Under the pieces are notes generated by a model. It saw only the letters and a program-made list of their open reading frames with translations, did not search any database and had not been told where the DNA came from. This document shows positions 1 to 6,535 of a stretch of 21,907 nt of DNA, one piece after another. How positions within the stretch are numbered: the first letter of the stretch is position 1; each line of letters opens with the position of its first letter. The stretch comes from Bacteroidaceae bacterium (GTDB taxonomy: Bacteria; Bacteroidota; Bacteroidia; Bacteroidales; Bacteroidaceae). A program made the position numbers and the translations under genes. The stretch covers positions 1 to 21,907 of the forward strand of contig CAAHEN010000219.1 of NCBI GenBank assembly GCA_900772575.1, given 5' to 3'.

Positions 1-653
1 CCAATCCCGGGCCAGTGGCTGGCCGGTGGCCTGCCGGCCGTGGCCGTGTCGGGCCGCAGCGCGGCGGCCCACGCGCGGAGGGTGCCGGTGAGGAAGCCGC
101 CGCCCATGGTGAAGGCGTAGCGCCGCCGCCCGGGGGCGTCAGCGTCCCACACCACCCGCGTCAGCGGCGCGGAGCGCAACGCGCGCAGGGCGGCATGCTC
201 CGCGCGCCAGTCCAGCGGGGCGCCGGCGGCGCGGGCCTCCAGAACGGCACTCGCTAGGCGGGTGTCGGCGGCCAGCAGCGGCGCTGCGTCGCGCGTGACG
301 CCCGTACGCTGCAGGTCATGCAGTGCGGTCGACAGCAAGGCCAGCTCGCCGACCGGCGTCCCGGCGTCCGAGACGCGGCGCTCCGTCTCCGCCGCCAGGG
401 CGGCAACGCGCCTGCGGACGTCGGGGCGGCGGCAGTGGGGTGTCCCGGCCAGGTACGAGGCCATGAAGGCGGAGGCGTGCAGGCCGCACAGCGCGGCCAG
501 CGCGTCGGCCGGCAGGGACGCCAGGGCGCGGGGGCGGAACTTTCCGGACAGGAGCCCGGGAACGGGGGACGGCAGTGCCTGCTGCACGGTGGGAAAAAAT
601 AAGAGGTTGGAAGTTGCGGGATGGGAGAAACGGGAGGCGTGAAACGGGGGCAT
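1..653 (-). CDS. Unrecognised GC-rich protein following upxY (3' end outside window)
   Basis: An open frame of 217 codons starts with ATG at 653, only 4 bases after the upxY stop, and runs without a stop off the left edge. It is probably translated together with upxY. The visible protein begins MPPFHASRF, has a Pro-rich first 35 residues, and is then mostly predicted helix rich in Ala, Leu and Arg, for example ALASLPADALAALCGLHASA at about residues 43-62. A stretch near residues 178-187 (GRRRYAFTMG) looks more strand-like. No signal peptide or membrane segment is obvious. In Bacteroides the gene after upxY is often upxZ, which antagonises other UpxY proteins. The position and the helical middle part (about residues 43-135) would fit a divergent UpxZ, but I see no convincing sequence match and the protein is already longer than the UpxZ proteins I recall. 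Codon use is extremely GC-rich. A later start (GTG at 587) cannot be excluded. Confidence 0.62.
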   Translation of the reverse strand, partial: MPPFHASRFSHPATSNLLFFPTVQQALPSPVPGLLSGKFRPRALASLPADALAALCGLHASAFMASYLAGTPHCRRPDVRRRVAALAAETERRVSDAGTPVGELALLSTALHDLQRTGVTRDAAPLLAADTRLASAVLEARAAGAPLDWRAEHAALRALRSAPLTRVVWDADAPGRRRYAFTMGGGFLTGTLRAWAAALRPDTATAGRPPASHWPGI

Positions 654-657
654 GTGC

Positions 658-1320
658 CTAGAGCGGCTCCACGTCGGCGGCGGGGATGCCGGTCACCGCG
701 TAGCCCAGCGGGCCGACGCGGATGCCGAGCTCGGCGCGGCCGTCGCGGACGGCGGAGACGCTGCCCTCCAGGCCGCGCAGCGGGCCGCGGACCACCCGAA
801 CCGCGTCGCCCACGGCGAGCTCCGGGACGATGTCCACGCGCTCGTCCGAGAGACCGACCATGTAGAGGAAGCGCCGGATCTGCGCATCGGGGATGTCGGC
901 CGGGCGGCGCTCGTGGGGCATCGAGAGCAGGCGGTAGACGTAGCACGTGCGGCACACCTCCAGCTGGAGCGACCGCAGCCCGCGCTCCAGGTCGGCGGCG
1001 GGGCGGCGCAGGGCACCGCCAGAGGGCGAGGGGACAAAGAGCTCCTGGGCCGCGTTGAAGAACACCATCGATGGCGTGATCACGCGCTCCACGCGCTTGC
1101 GGCGGTCGCTCCACTGCCGCGTCTCGGTCTGGGTGGGCACGAAGGCCTCCAGCCCCAGGCGGCGGATCTGGGCCACCGCCAGGCGCTCGCAGCGGGAGCG
1201 GACGACGGCCACGTTCCAGTGGCTCTCCACACCCGCCGCGCCGGCGGCGAGGGCAAGCGCTTCGCGGTCGAAAGCCACATCGGCTTCCGGAAAGGCGGCA
1301 TCGCGGTCTTGGGGTTCCAT
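658..1320 (-). CDS. upxY: UpxY-type specialised NusG family transcription antiterminator
   Basis: The 220-residue protein has a NusG N-terminal (NGN) domain starting near residue 34 with HWNVAVVRSRCERLAVAQIR, followed by the typical LEAFVPTQTETRQW and the VITPSMVFF strand. A C-terminal KOW segment near residues 170-190 reads VGDAVRVVRGPLRGLEGSV. Length and layout fit the UpxY/NusG-SP family. These proteins act on RNA polymerase while it transcribes the leader of their own capsular or exopolysaccharide operon, preventing early termination. UpxY is normally the first gene of such an operon, and here another gene follows after 4 bases. The ATG at 1320 is chosen. A GTG at 1326 is in frame and would overlap by 4 bases the stop of a possible leader peptide. 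The GC content is much higher than in the rest of the window. No promoter faces this gene in the sequenced orientation; see the inverted repeats upstream. Confidence 0.9.
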   Translation of the reverse strand: MEPQDRDAAFPEADVAFDREALALAAGAAGVESHWNVAVVRSRCERLAVAQIRRLGLEAFVPTQTETRQWSDRRKRVERVITPSMVFFNAAQELFVPSPSGGALRRPAADLERGLRSLQLEVCRTCYVYRLLSMPHERRPADIPDAQIRRFLYMVGLSDERVDIVPELAVGDAVRVVRGPLRGLEGSVSAVRDGRAELGIRVGPLGYAVTGIPAADVEPL

Positions 1321-1322
1321 GA

Positions 1323-1448
1323 TCACTGCTTGGATTTGTTCTGGGAGGCGCGGGGCGCGGGAGACTGCCCGGAAAGGGGCGCGGCCGCGGCCGGCGCCGA
1401 AGGGGGTGTCGGGGGCCGCGCGGGCACGCCGGAAACACGCTTTTTCAT
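1323..1448 (-). CDS. Possible leader peptide upstream of upxY (weak)
   Basis: A 41-codon frame starts at an ATG with GGAGGG directly before it and stops with a TGA located two bases before the upxY ATG. The peptide starts MKKRVSGVPARPPTPPSAPA and is rich in Pro and Ala. The tight stop-start arrangement and the polyproline clusters, which slow ribosomes, would suit a leader peptide. However, the Shine-Dalgarno-like sequence is too close to the ATG to be ideal, and long open frames are expected by chance in DNA this GC-rich. I have no homology evidence. Confidence 0.2.
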   Translation of the reverse strand: MKKRVSGVPARPPTPPSAPAAAAPLSGQSPAPRASQNKSKQ

Positions 1449-1458
1449 CCCTCCGGAA

Positions 1459-1487
1459 TGTCGGTCTCTGCGGAAGAGAGCGACATT
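1459..1487 (+). repeat. Left inverted repeat of putative invertible promoter segment
   Basis: This 29-base element matches the reverse complement of 1672-1700 at 28 of 29 positions; the only difference is at 1480 (G here, A in the other copy). The core is itself a near-perfect dyad: TGTCG and TCTCT on one side, AGAGA and CGACA on the other, around the asymmetric centre GCGGA. Two half-sites around a short asymmetric centre is what a site-specific recombinase target looks like. In this copy the outer dyad extends to 9 bp (GGAATGTCG at 1455-1463 with CGACATTCC at 1481-1489). Confidence 0.85.
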
Positions 1488-1636
1488 CCGCGGGAGTGGC
1501 TGGCTGTAAGGACGTTATGGGCGCGGCGCGGCAAAAAGGAGGAAAACATGGTAAACGGCGGCGTCGGCCGCCGCATTTCCGCCGCCTCCGGGATGTTAAA
1601 ATACCGCGAAAACCAAACTTTATTCCCGGGCAAGCC

Positions 1637-1666
1637 TTGCCAATTCAAAAAATCTCTGTACATTTG
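1637..1666 (+). promoter_or_regulatory. Bacteroidetes-type promoter inside the invertible segment, facing away from upxY
   Basis: TTG at 1637-1639, a 19-base spacer and TACATTTG at 1659-1666 match the Bacteroidetes primary sigma factor consensus (TTTG at -33, TAnnTTTG at -7). Transcription would start near 1672-1674, at the inner edge of the right inverted repeat, and go rightwards, away from upxY and antisense to the genes beyond. I found no TAnnTTTG match on the minus strand between 1327 and 1700. Inversion across the two repeats would map the -7 box to about 1493-1500 on the minus strand, giving a leader of about 165 bases before upxY. Confidence 0.75.
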
Positions 1667-1671
1667 CACAA

Positions 1672-1700
1672 AATGTCGTTCTCTTCCGCAGAGACCGACA
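1672..1700 (-). repeat. Right inverted repeat of putative invertible promoter segment
   Basis: This is the inverted partner of 1459-1487 (28 of 29 positions matching). The two copies are separated by 184 bases and enclose a strong promoter. The palindromic core has TCCGC at its centre, the reverse of the left copy's GCGGA, so recombination between the two would invert rather than delete the segment. Confidence 0.85.
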
Positions 1701-1763
1701 CCATGCAAAAATCCAGGCCGCCCGTTTCCCTAGCGGAAACGGGCGGCCTGGATTTTTGCATGG
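1701..1763. terminator. Perfect 29-bp-arm hairpin terminator, bidirectional, abutting the right inverted repeat
   Basis: Positions 1701-1729 and 1735-1763 are perfectly complementary (29 bp) around the 5-base loop CTAGC. The stem has a GC-rich core flanked by AAAAAT on one side and ATTTTT on the other, as in a factor-independent terminator working in both directions. It starts at the base next to the right inverted repeat, about 28 bases downstream of the expected start of the rightward promoter, so it would stop OFF-orientation transcripts almost at once. Confidence 0.85.
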
Positions 1764-2085
1764 CAAAGTGGCGGCTGGCGCATGGCCAGCCAGATACTTG
1801 GTAAAAGGAAGAACTGGCGCGCTGGGGCCAGCTGGATTCAGTGGTGACGGCCTGCACTTTAACCCCAATCGGTTATTAGACCGTCATGGGATAGCTCTAA
1901 CATCGGTCATTGAAGCCTGTGGCGAGTTTCTACAGTTTCCCAATGACCGATTGGGACTCAGGGAGCGGACGTGAAAGGGAGTGCCTTGATGCTTATTAGC
2001 TCTCGGGGAGTGCGCGTGCTTTGGACTTATGGGAAGGCTGTTCTTCCAGCGCCGTGTCCCCAGCGGACAACGGCCCCAGTGCGCC
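1764..2085. other. Intergenic stretch without a supported gene; three related 11-14 base motifs
   Basis: No convincing coding frame is present. The stretch contains three related copies of CCAATCGGTYATT: 1863-1877 and 1902-1912 in direct orientation, and 1939-1955 inverted. The third is also a small hairpin by itself (CCCAAT, 5-base loop, ATTGGG). The third can pair with either of the others, so alternative RNA folds are possible on both strands. A 7-bp hairpin lies near 1774-1792. Confidence 0.5.
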
Positions 2086-3123
2086 TCAGCGGTTGATGGC
2101 CCCACAGTAGGGACAGGGGCCTAAGTGGGCGATGGCCTTGCCGCAGTTGCCGCACCGGTAAGTCGTGTGTCGGCGATAGTAACGGGCATAACGGTGCAGA
2201 ATGATATACCAGTAACCGATGAGCAAAGGGTAGAGCAGCCAGAAAGGGCAGAGCACCGCGAAGGCGGCGAAGAGGGCAACGGTGCGAAACGCCAGCACCA
2301 GCAGCGTCAGCAGGAATTGGCTCATGCCGCCCCCCGTCTTCCGGCGCAGATCGTCCAGCATGGCGATGCCGACAAGCAGCAGCAGCCACATCCCCAGAAC
2401 AAAGAGTGCGATGATGGGGGGCAATTCGTGGCTGAACGGGTTGAGACTGGGATAAAAATAATATTCGACCCACGTGTCGGGCACAAAATGCCAGATGCTG
2501 CGGTGGAGCACTACCATACCGCTGACCAGCAGGTTGAGCAATACGGGGTAGAGGCTTTGCGCCCCGACGGCCTCGAAGCGGCGGCGCAGGCGCAGGGCCA
2601 CCAGACCTCCCCACAGCAGGACAGCCCCGGCCCCGAGCAGCCACTTGGTGGACGGGGCACCGAGACGGTGAATCACCTTGGACACGGGGGTATCAGGGAC
2701 GACATGCCTCATCATTCGCGACTCCGCGATCCAGCCAGACAGCGCCTGCGGCTGTACGTCTTGCGGCCCGTGTAGCGGCTGGCGTGAGAGAGTGGCCACT
2801 TTGAGCCAGATGACCGCCGGACGCTGTGTCGTGTCTTTCCGGATGTCCTCGACGGCGACGACATCGCGCTTGACGATGAGCAGTTCGGTGTCTTCCCCAT
2901 AGGAAAGTTCAGGTGCGAAAGGCGGCCGCACCGCAAGCGTGAACGAGTCCGTTGCGGCAAAATTGTAGCCTTTCCAATAATGATGGGCGGCGCGGAAGTC
3001 CACCGAGTCCACTTCAGCCTCAGTGTCCATCGCTGCCCACGCGTCGTCATCGCGCTCGTAATGGCAGGCCACCAGCGCACAGAGGCTGAGGGCCATGAGG
3101 CAAAGGCGCAACAGCCGCAGCAT
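2086..3123 (-). CDS. Membrane-anchored lipoprotein-like protein with C-terminal zinc ribbon
   Basis: A 345-residue protein with a lipoprotein-type signal (hydrophobic stretch then LVAC, lipid-accepting Cys at residue 20). The outer part up to about residue 140 has a segment that may be SH3-like, ending in GWIAES. Hydrophobic segments follow at about 160-178, 190-206, 236-255 and 268-310. It ends with a zinc ribbon of two CxxC pairs (C324, C327, C337, C340) in YRCGNCGKAIAHLGPCPYCG. I do not recognise a named family. It lies directly downstream of the U32 gene and probably shares its transcript. An in-frame start at 3174 would overlap the U32 gene by 20 bases but puts 17 extra residues before the signal sequence, so the ATG at 3123 is preferred. 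A lipobox combined with several membrane segments is unusual, so the Cys could simply lie in an ordinary first membrane segment. Confidence 0.8.
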   Translation of the reverse strand: MLRLLRLCLMALSLCALVACHYERDDDAWAAMDTEAEVDSVDFRAAHHYWKGYNFAATDSFTLAVRPPFAPELSYGEDTELLIVKRDVVAVEDIRKDTTQRPAVIWLKVATLSRQPLHGPQDVQPQALSGWIAESRMMRHVVPDTPVSKVIHRLGAPSTKWLLGAGAVLLWGGLVALRLRRRFEAVGAQSLYPVLLNLLVSGMVVLHRSIWHFVPDTWVEYYFYPSLNPFSHELPPIIALFVLGMWLLLLVGIAMLDDLRRKTGGGMSQFLLTLLVLAFRTVALFAAFAVLCPFWLLYPLLIGYWYIILHRYARYYRRHTTYRCGNCGKAIAHLGPCPYCGAINR

Positions 3124-3154
3124 TGCCCACTGGGTGCATGTTGAAGATATAGGC

Positions 3155-4990
3155 TTACGATGTGGCATAGACACTCATTTGACAGGCATGACAGTCGAAG
3201 GACAGGCGGAAACGCTGTCCGTCGGGGAGGCGGAGCATGAGGGGCTCCTTGAGTTTGGCCGCTTCCTCGGGCCGTTTCAGGCAGGCACCTAGGGCCGCGC
3301 GGATGCAATATTTGCAAGTCATCAAGCGGGCTTGAGGCTTCGGTGCCAGTTCGAAGGCCTTATCTATCTGCGTCACGCCATAAGCGGCGTAGAGTGCGCG
3401 GGCCTTCGCGTTGGCCACGTTGGCCTCATAGTCCAGCCGTGCGGGCAATGGCACGTCGAGCGTGGCCGGCAGCGGATGGCGTCTGTCGCGGACGTAAGTC
3501 GCACGGTGGCGCTCCAGCAGCAGCTCTGTGCAGCGACGGCGCCAGTCGGCCAGTGTGGAGTTGGGGATGAAGCGGTTGCCGGTCAGGTGCAGACTGACGT
3601 GGCGGGGCGTGAATGGGGTGTTGCCCATTCTGCGCAACTGTTGCCCGATGCGCTCAGCCTGGGGGGTGCGGGCGGTCTCATGTGGGGCTTCAACGTCGAT
3701 GCGGGCCGTCGCCTGCGTCTCGTCCGTCATGGTGAGGGCATAGCCTGTCGGCGTCTCGTCGAGTGTGATGTCGAGCCACAGCGTGCGGACAGCCGTGGGA
3801 CGGCTCAGCGTATGGTCGAAACTGGCGTCTTGGTTGCGGAAGAGCGCTGTGCCGCGGGCGACGCAGACTTTCCCTGCCGGAAAGACGGCATTGCCCTCCA
3901 CCCGGTTGACGCGAAAGCCCTGCAAGCGCCCGTCGGCGATGAAGCAGAGCCCGTCTCCCGCTGTCAGGCTGACGCCTGGCAACAAGCTGACGCCGACGCG
4001 TCCCGTGCGGCGGTCGACACGCTCGACACTGCCGACGCGCTCGCCCATGGCTTTGGGGGTGATGATGTTCTGCAAATCTGCCGTACGTTGGCCGTGAAGG
4101 AAATAGGCCGTGAAGCCACGGTTGAAACTCTTGTTCAAGTCGGGTTGGAAGCCGATGGCCGACGTCCCCTTCGAACTGCGCGCATAGTCATCGCTGCGGC
4201 GGTTGAGTATGTCATCGATGCGCTGGCGATAGGCGGCAGTGACATTCTTGACATAGTCGGCATCTTTCAGCCGGCCTTCTATTTTGAACGAGGAGATACC
4301 GGCGTCCATCATGGCTTCAAGGTCTTCGCTGCGGTTCATGTCGCGGAGCGAGAGTAGGTGCCTGTCCGCAACGGCGATGCGTCCGTCTCCGTCGACGAGA
4401 TCGAAACTCAGCCGGCAGAACTGTGCGCAGCAACCGCGGTTGGCCGAGCGTCCGAAGCAGAACTGCGAGGCATAGCAGCGACCGCTGTAGCTCACACAGA
4501 GGGCGCCATGGACAAAGGCTTCCAGCGGCACGCGGACCGCTTGGTGTATGACGGCCATGTCGGCCAGTGAGAGCTCGCGGGCCAGGACGATCTGTGAGAA
4601 ACCGAGCTGTTCGAGCAGGCGTGCTTGGTCGGGGGTGCGGTTGTCCATCTGCGTCGACGCATGAAGGGCGATGGGTGGCAGGTCGAGTTTGAGCAGGCCG
4701 AGATCCTGCACGATGAGGGCATCGGTGCCGGCCTCATAGAGCTGGGCAATGACACGTTCCGCCGCAGCGAGCTCACTGTCCCAGAGAATAGTGTTGAGTG
4801 TGACATAGACCTTGGCCTCAAAGAGGTGGGCAAAGTCACAGAGCCGCCTGATGTCGTCTACAGAATTGGCGGCAGCGGCCCTGGCACCGAAAGCCGGGCC
4901 GCCGATATAGACGGCATCGGCGCCATGGCGCAAGGCCTCCATGCCGCAGTCGGCATCGCGTGCCGGAGCGAGGAGTTCAATGCGTCGCAT
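3155..4990 (-). CDS. U32 family protein, RlhA/TrhP-like RNA hydroxylation enzyme
   Basis: The 611-residue protein starts MRRIELLAPARDADCGMEAL and shows the U32 signature at 157-174 (EAFVHGALCVSYSGRCYA). A Cys cluster follows: C165, C172, C178, C187, C188 and C192. Family members formerly called collagenases or peptidases include E. coli TrhP (YegQ; 5-hydroxyuridine in tRNA) and RlhA (YdcP; 23S rRNA hydroxycytidine). The extended C-terminal half, ending in further Cys pairs (CKYC and CHAC), makes the length closer to RlhA than to TrhP, so rRNA modification is the better guess. The start at 4990 overlaps the end of cca by 14 bases. A longer frame to 5107 exists but would run far into cca, and the family begins at the MRRIELLAP strand. 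Substrate choice is inference. Confidence 0.9.
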   Translation of the reverse strand: MRRIELLAPARDADCGMEALRHGADAVYIGGPAFGARAAAANSVDDIRRLCDFAHLFEAKVYVTLNTILWDSELAAAERVIAQLYEAGTDALIVQDLGLLKLDLPPIALHASTQMDNRTPDQARLLEQLGFSQIVLARELSLADMAVIHQAVRVPLEAFVHGALCVSYSGRCYASQFCFGRSANRGCCAQFCRLSFDLVDGDGRIAVADRHLLSLRDMNRSEDLEAMMDAGISSFKIEGRLKDADYVKNVTAAYRQRIDDILNRRSDDYARSSKGTSAIGFQPDLNKSFNRGFTAYFLHGQRTADLQNIITPKAMGERVGSVERVDRRTGRVGVSLLPGVSLTAGDGLCFIADGRLQGFRVNRVEGNAVFPAGKVCVARGTALFRNQDASFDHTLSRPTAVRTLWLDITLDETPTGYALTMTDETQATARIDVEAPHETARTPQAERIGQQLRRMGNTPFTPRHVSLHLTGNRFIPNSTLADWRRRCTELLLERHRATYVRDRRHPLPATLDVPLPARLDYEANVANAKARALYAAYGVTQIDKAFELAPKPQARLMTCKYCIRAALGACLKRPEEAAKLKEPLMLRLPDGQRFRLSFDCHACQMSVYATS

Positions 4991-6455
4991 TGGCAGTCGG
5001 CTGGTTTTCGGCTTGGGGTGCTGAGGTTTGGGGTGCCAGCCCCATTGCCCGCCCTTTGTCGAGGACAAAGCGCATGGCCGCCTCGCGGTCGTTAGCGACG
5101 ACGCCATCGAGGATAGCGTCTTTGAGTGCCATCTTGATGCGCCCCACCTGCTCGCAGGGCGGTAGGCCGAAGAGTGCCATGATCTCCTCGCCGTCGACGG
5201 GGGGCTGGAAGTTGCGGATACGGTCTTTCTCCTCGATCATGACCAGTTTTTCCCGAACCGTCTTGAAGTTCTGTAGGAAATTCCGCTTACGCACCTCGTT
5301 CTTGCTGGTGATGTCGGCCTCGCAGAGCTGCATGAGGTCATCGATGTCGTTTCCGGCATCGAAGAGGAGGCGCCGCACGGCACTGTCGGTGACAATGTCA
5401 TCAGCGATGGCGATGGGGCGCATGTGCAGGCCCACCAGTTTCTTGACATACTTCATGCGCTCGTCGAGCGGAAGTTTGAGGCGGCGGAAGATGCCGGGCA
5501 CCATTTTCTCGCCGATGAAATTGTGGTTGTGGAATGTCCAGCCATTGACGGCGTCCCAGCGCTTGCTCTGCGGTTTGCCGATATCGTGCAGCAGGGCGGC
5601 CCATCGCAGCCACAGGTCACCGCCTCCGCGGGCCACGTTGTCAAGCACTTCGAGCGTGTGGTAAAAGTTGTTCTTGTGCTTGCGCCCGTTGCGCGACTCC
5701 ACATTGTCCAGCGCGGCCAGTTCGGGGAGGATGATGCCCAGCAGTCCGGAGCGGTGCAGGTCGACAAAGCCGCGCGACGGGTTGTCAGCCTCTATAATCT
5801 TGTTGAGCTCGACAATGACCCGTTCACCGCTGACGATGTTGATGCGCCCGGCATTGCGTTGCAGGGCCTCGAACGTCTCTTCCTCTATCATGAAACTGAG
5901 CTGTGTGGCGAAGCGGATGCAGCGCATCATGCGCAGCGGGTCGTCGCTGAAGGTGATGTCTGGATCGAGCGGTGTCCGGATGATGCCGTCCTCCAGGTCG
6001 AGCAAGCCGTCGAACGGGTCGACGAGTTCTCCGAAGCGGTTGGCGTTCAGGCAGACGGCCAAGGCGTTGATGGTGAAGTCGCGGCGGTTCTGGTCGTCCT
6101 CGATGGTACCGTCTTCGACGATGGGTTTCCGCGAATCGTGCGAATAGCTCTCACGGCGGGCGCCGACAAACTCCACTTCGTGCCCGCCCCACTTCACCTG
6201 CGCTGTGCCGAAATTGCGGAACACGGACAGGTGGCAACGGCCTTTCAGTCCGGCGGCGAATGCCTCGGCCATCTGGATACCGCTTCCGCGGACGACGACG
6301 TCGATGTCATTGGTCGGCCGGTTTAGGAAGAGGTCACGGACATAGCCGCCGATGAGGTAGCACTCCAGACCGGCGGCGTCTGCTGTCGCGGAGAGCCGGT
6401 GAAAGATGTCGGCATCTAGGAGAGCCTTGATTTGTTCCTGATTGAGTTGTCGCAT
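4977..6455 (-). CDS. cca: CCA tRNA nucleotidyltransferase (class II) with HD domain
   Basis: This enzyme adds or repairs the 3' CCA end of tRNAs using CTP and ATP. The 492-residue protein has the nucleotidyltransferase head GGYVRDLFL at 36-44 with the metal-binding DID at 50-52, then RRDFTINA at 124-131 and DDPLRMMR at 171-178 in the nucleotide-binding neck. An HD phosphohydrolase-type domain follows with LLHDIGKP (H290, D291). The length and added HD domain are usual for Bacteroidetes members. The two tRNA genes at the right end of this window do not encode CCA, so this activity is needed for them. The gene overlaps the downstream U32 gene by 14 bases, suggesting a shared transcript devoted to RNA processing and modification. 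No clear TAnnTTTG promoter is visible in the 80 bases before it. Confidence 0.96.
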   Translation of the reverse strand: MRQLNQEQIKALLDADIFHRLSATADAAGLECYLIGGYVRDLFLNRPTNDIDVVVRGSGIQMAEAFAAGLKGRCHLSVFRNFGTAQVKWGGHEVEFVGARRESYSHDSRKPIVEDGTIEDDQNRRDFTINALAVCLNANRFGELVDPFDGLLDLEDGIIRTPLDPDITFSDDPLRMMRCIRFATQLSFMIEEETFEALQRNAGRINIVSGERVIVELNKIIEADNPSRGFVDLHRSGLLGIILPELAALDNVESRNGRKHKNNFYHTLEVLDNVARGGGDLWLRWAALLHDIGKPQSKRWDAVNGWTFHNHNFIGEKMVPGIFRRLKLPLDERMKYVKKLVGLHMRPIAIADDIVTDSAVRRLLFDAGNDIDDLMQLCEADITSKNEVRKRNFLQNFKTVREKLVMIEEKDRIRNFQPPVDGEEIMALFGLPPCEQVGRIKMALKDAILDGVVANDREAAMRFVLDKGRAMGLAPQTSAPQAENQPTANATH

Positions 6456-6535
6456 GGTGTAGGCGTTGTCGCTGTACGCGGTTAGGGGAGATACTGCCGG
6501 CTCATGAATTACGGATATGGTGCCGGCACGGTTTG

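Noticed and set aside
254..1438. Long minus-strand frame of 394 codons overlapping upxY
   Set aside because: It is a stop-free shadow in very GC-rich DNA. Its translation is Pro/Arg-rich without domains, while the overlapping frames encode a clear NusG-family protein and a 4-base-spaced partner.
652..1509. Plus-strand frames of 285 and 145 codons opposite upxY
   Set aside because: They are antisense shadows of upxY produced by high GC. No homology or start context supports them.
1459..1763. CRISPR array or insertion-sequence ends
   Set aside because: There are only two copies of the repeat, in inverted orientation, with a promoter but no transposase or spacers between them. An invertible promoter explains the layout better.
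947..1804. Plus-strand frame of 285 codons spanning upxY and the inverted repeats
   Set aside because: It covers the promoter segment and the terminator hairpin, and its composition is that of a shadow of upxY followed by non-coding DNA.
1884..2105. Minus-strand frame of 73 codons between upxY and the zinc-ribbon gene
   Set aside because: No recognisable sequence, it crosses the end of the neighbouring gene, and it contains the repeat motifs.
5424..6326. Plus-strand frame of 300 codons inside cca
   Set aside because: It lies antisense to a well-conserved cca gene whose motifs are all in the minus-strand frame.
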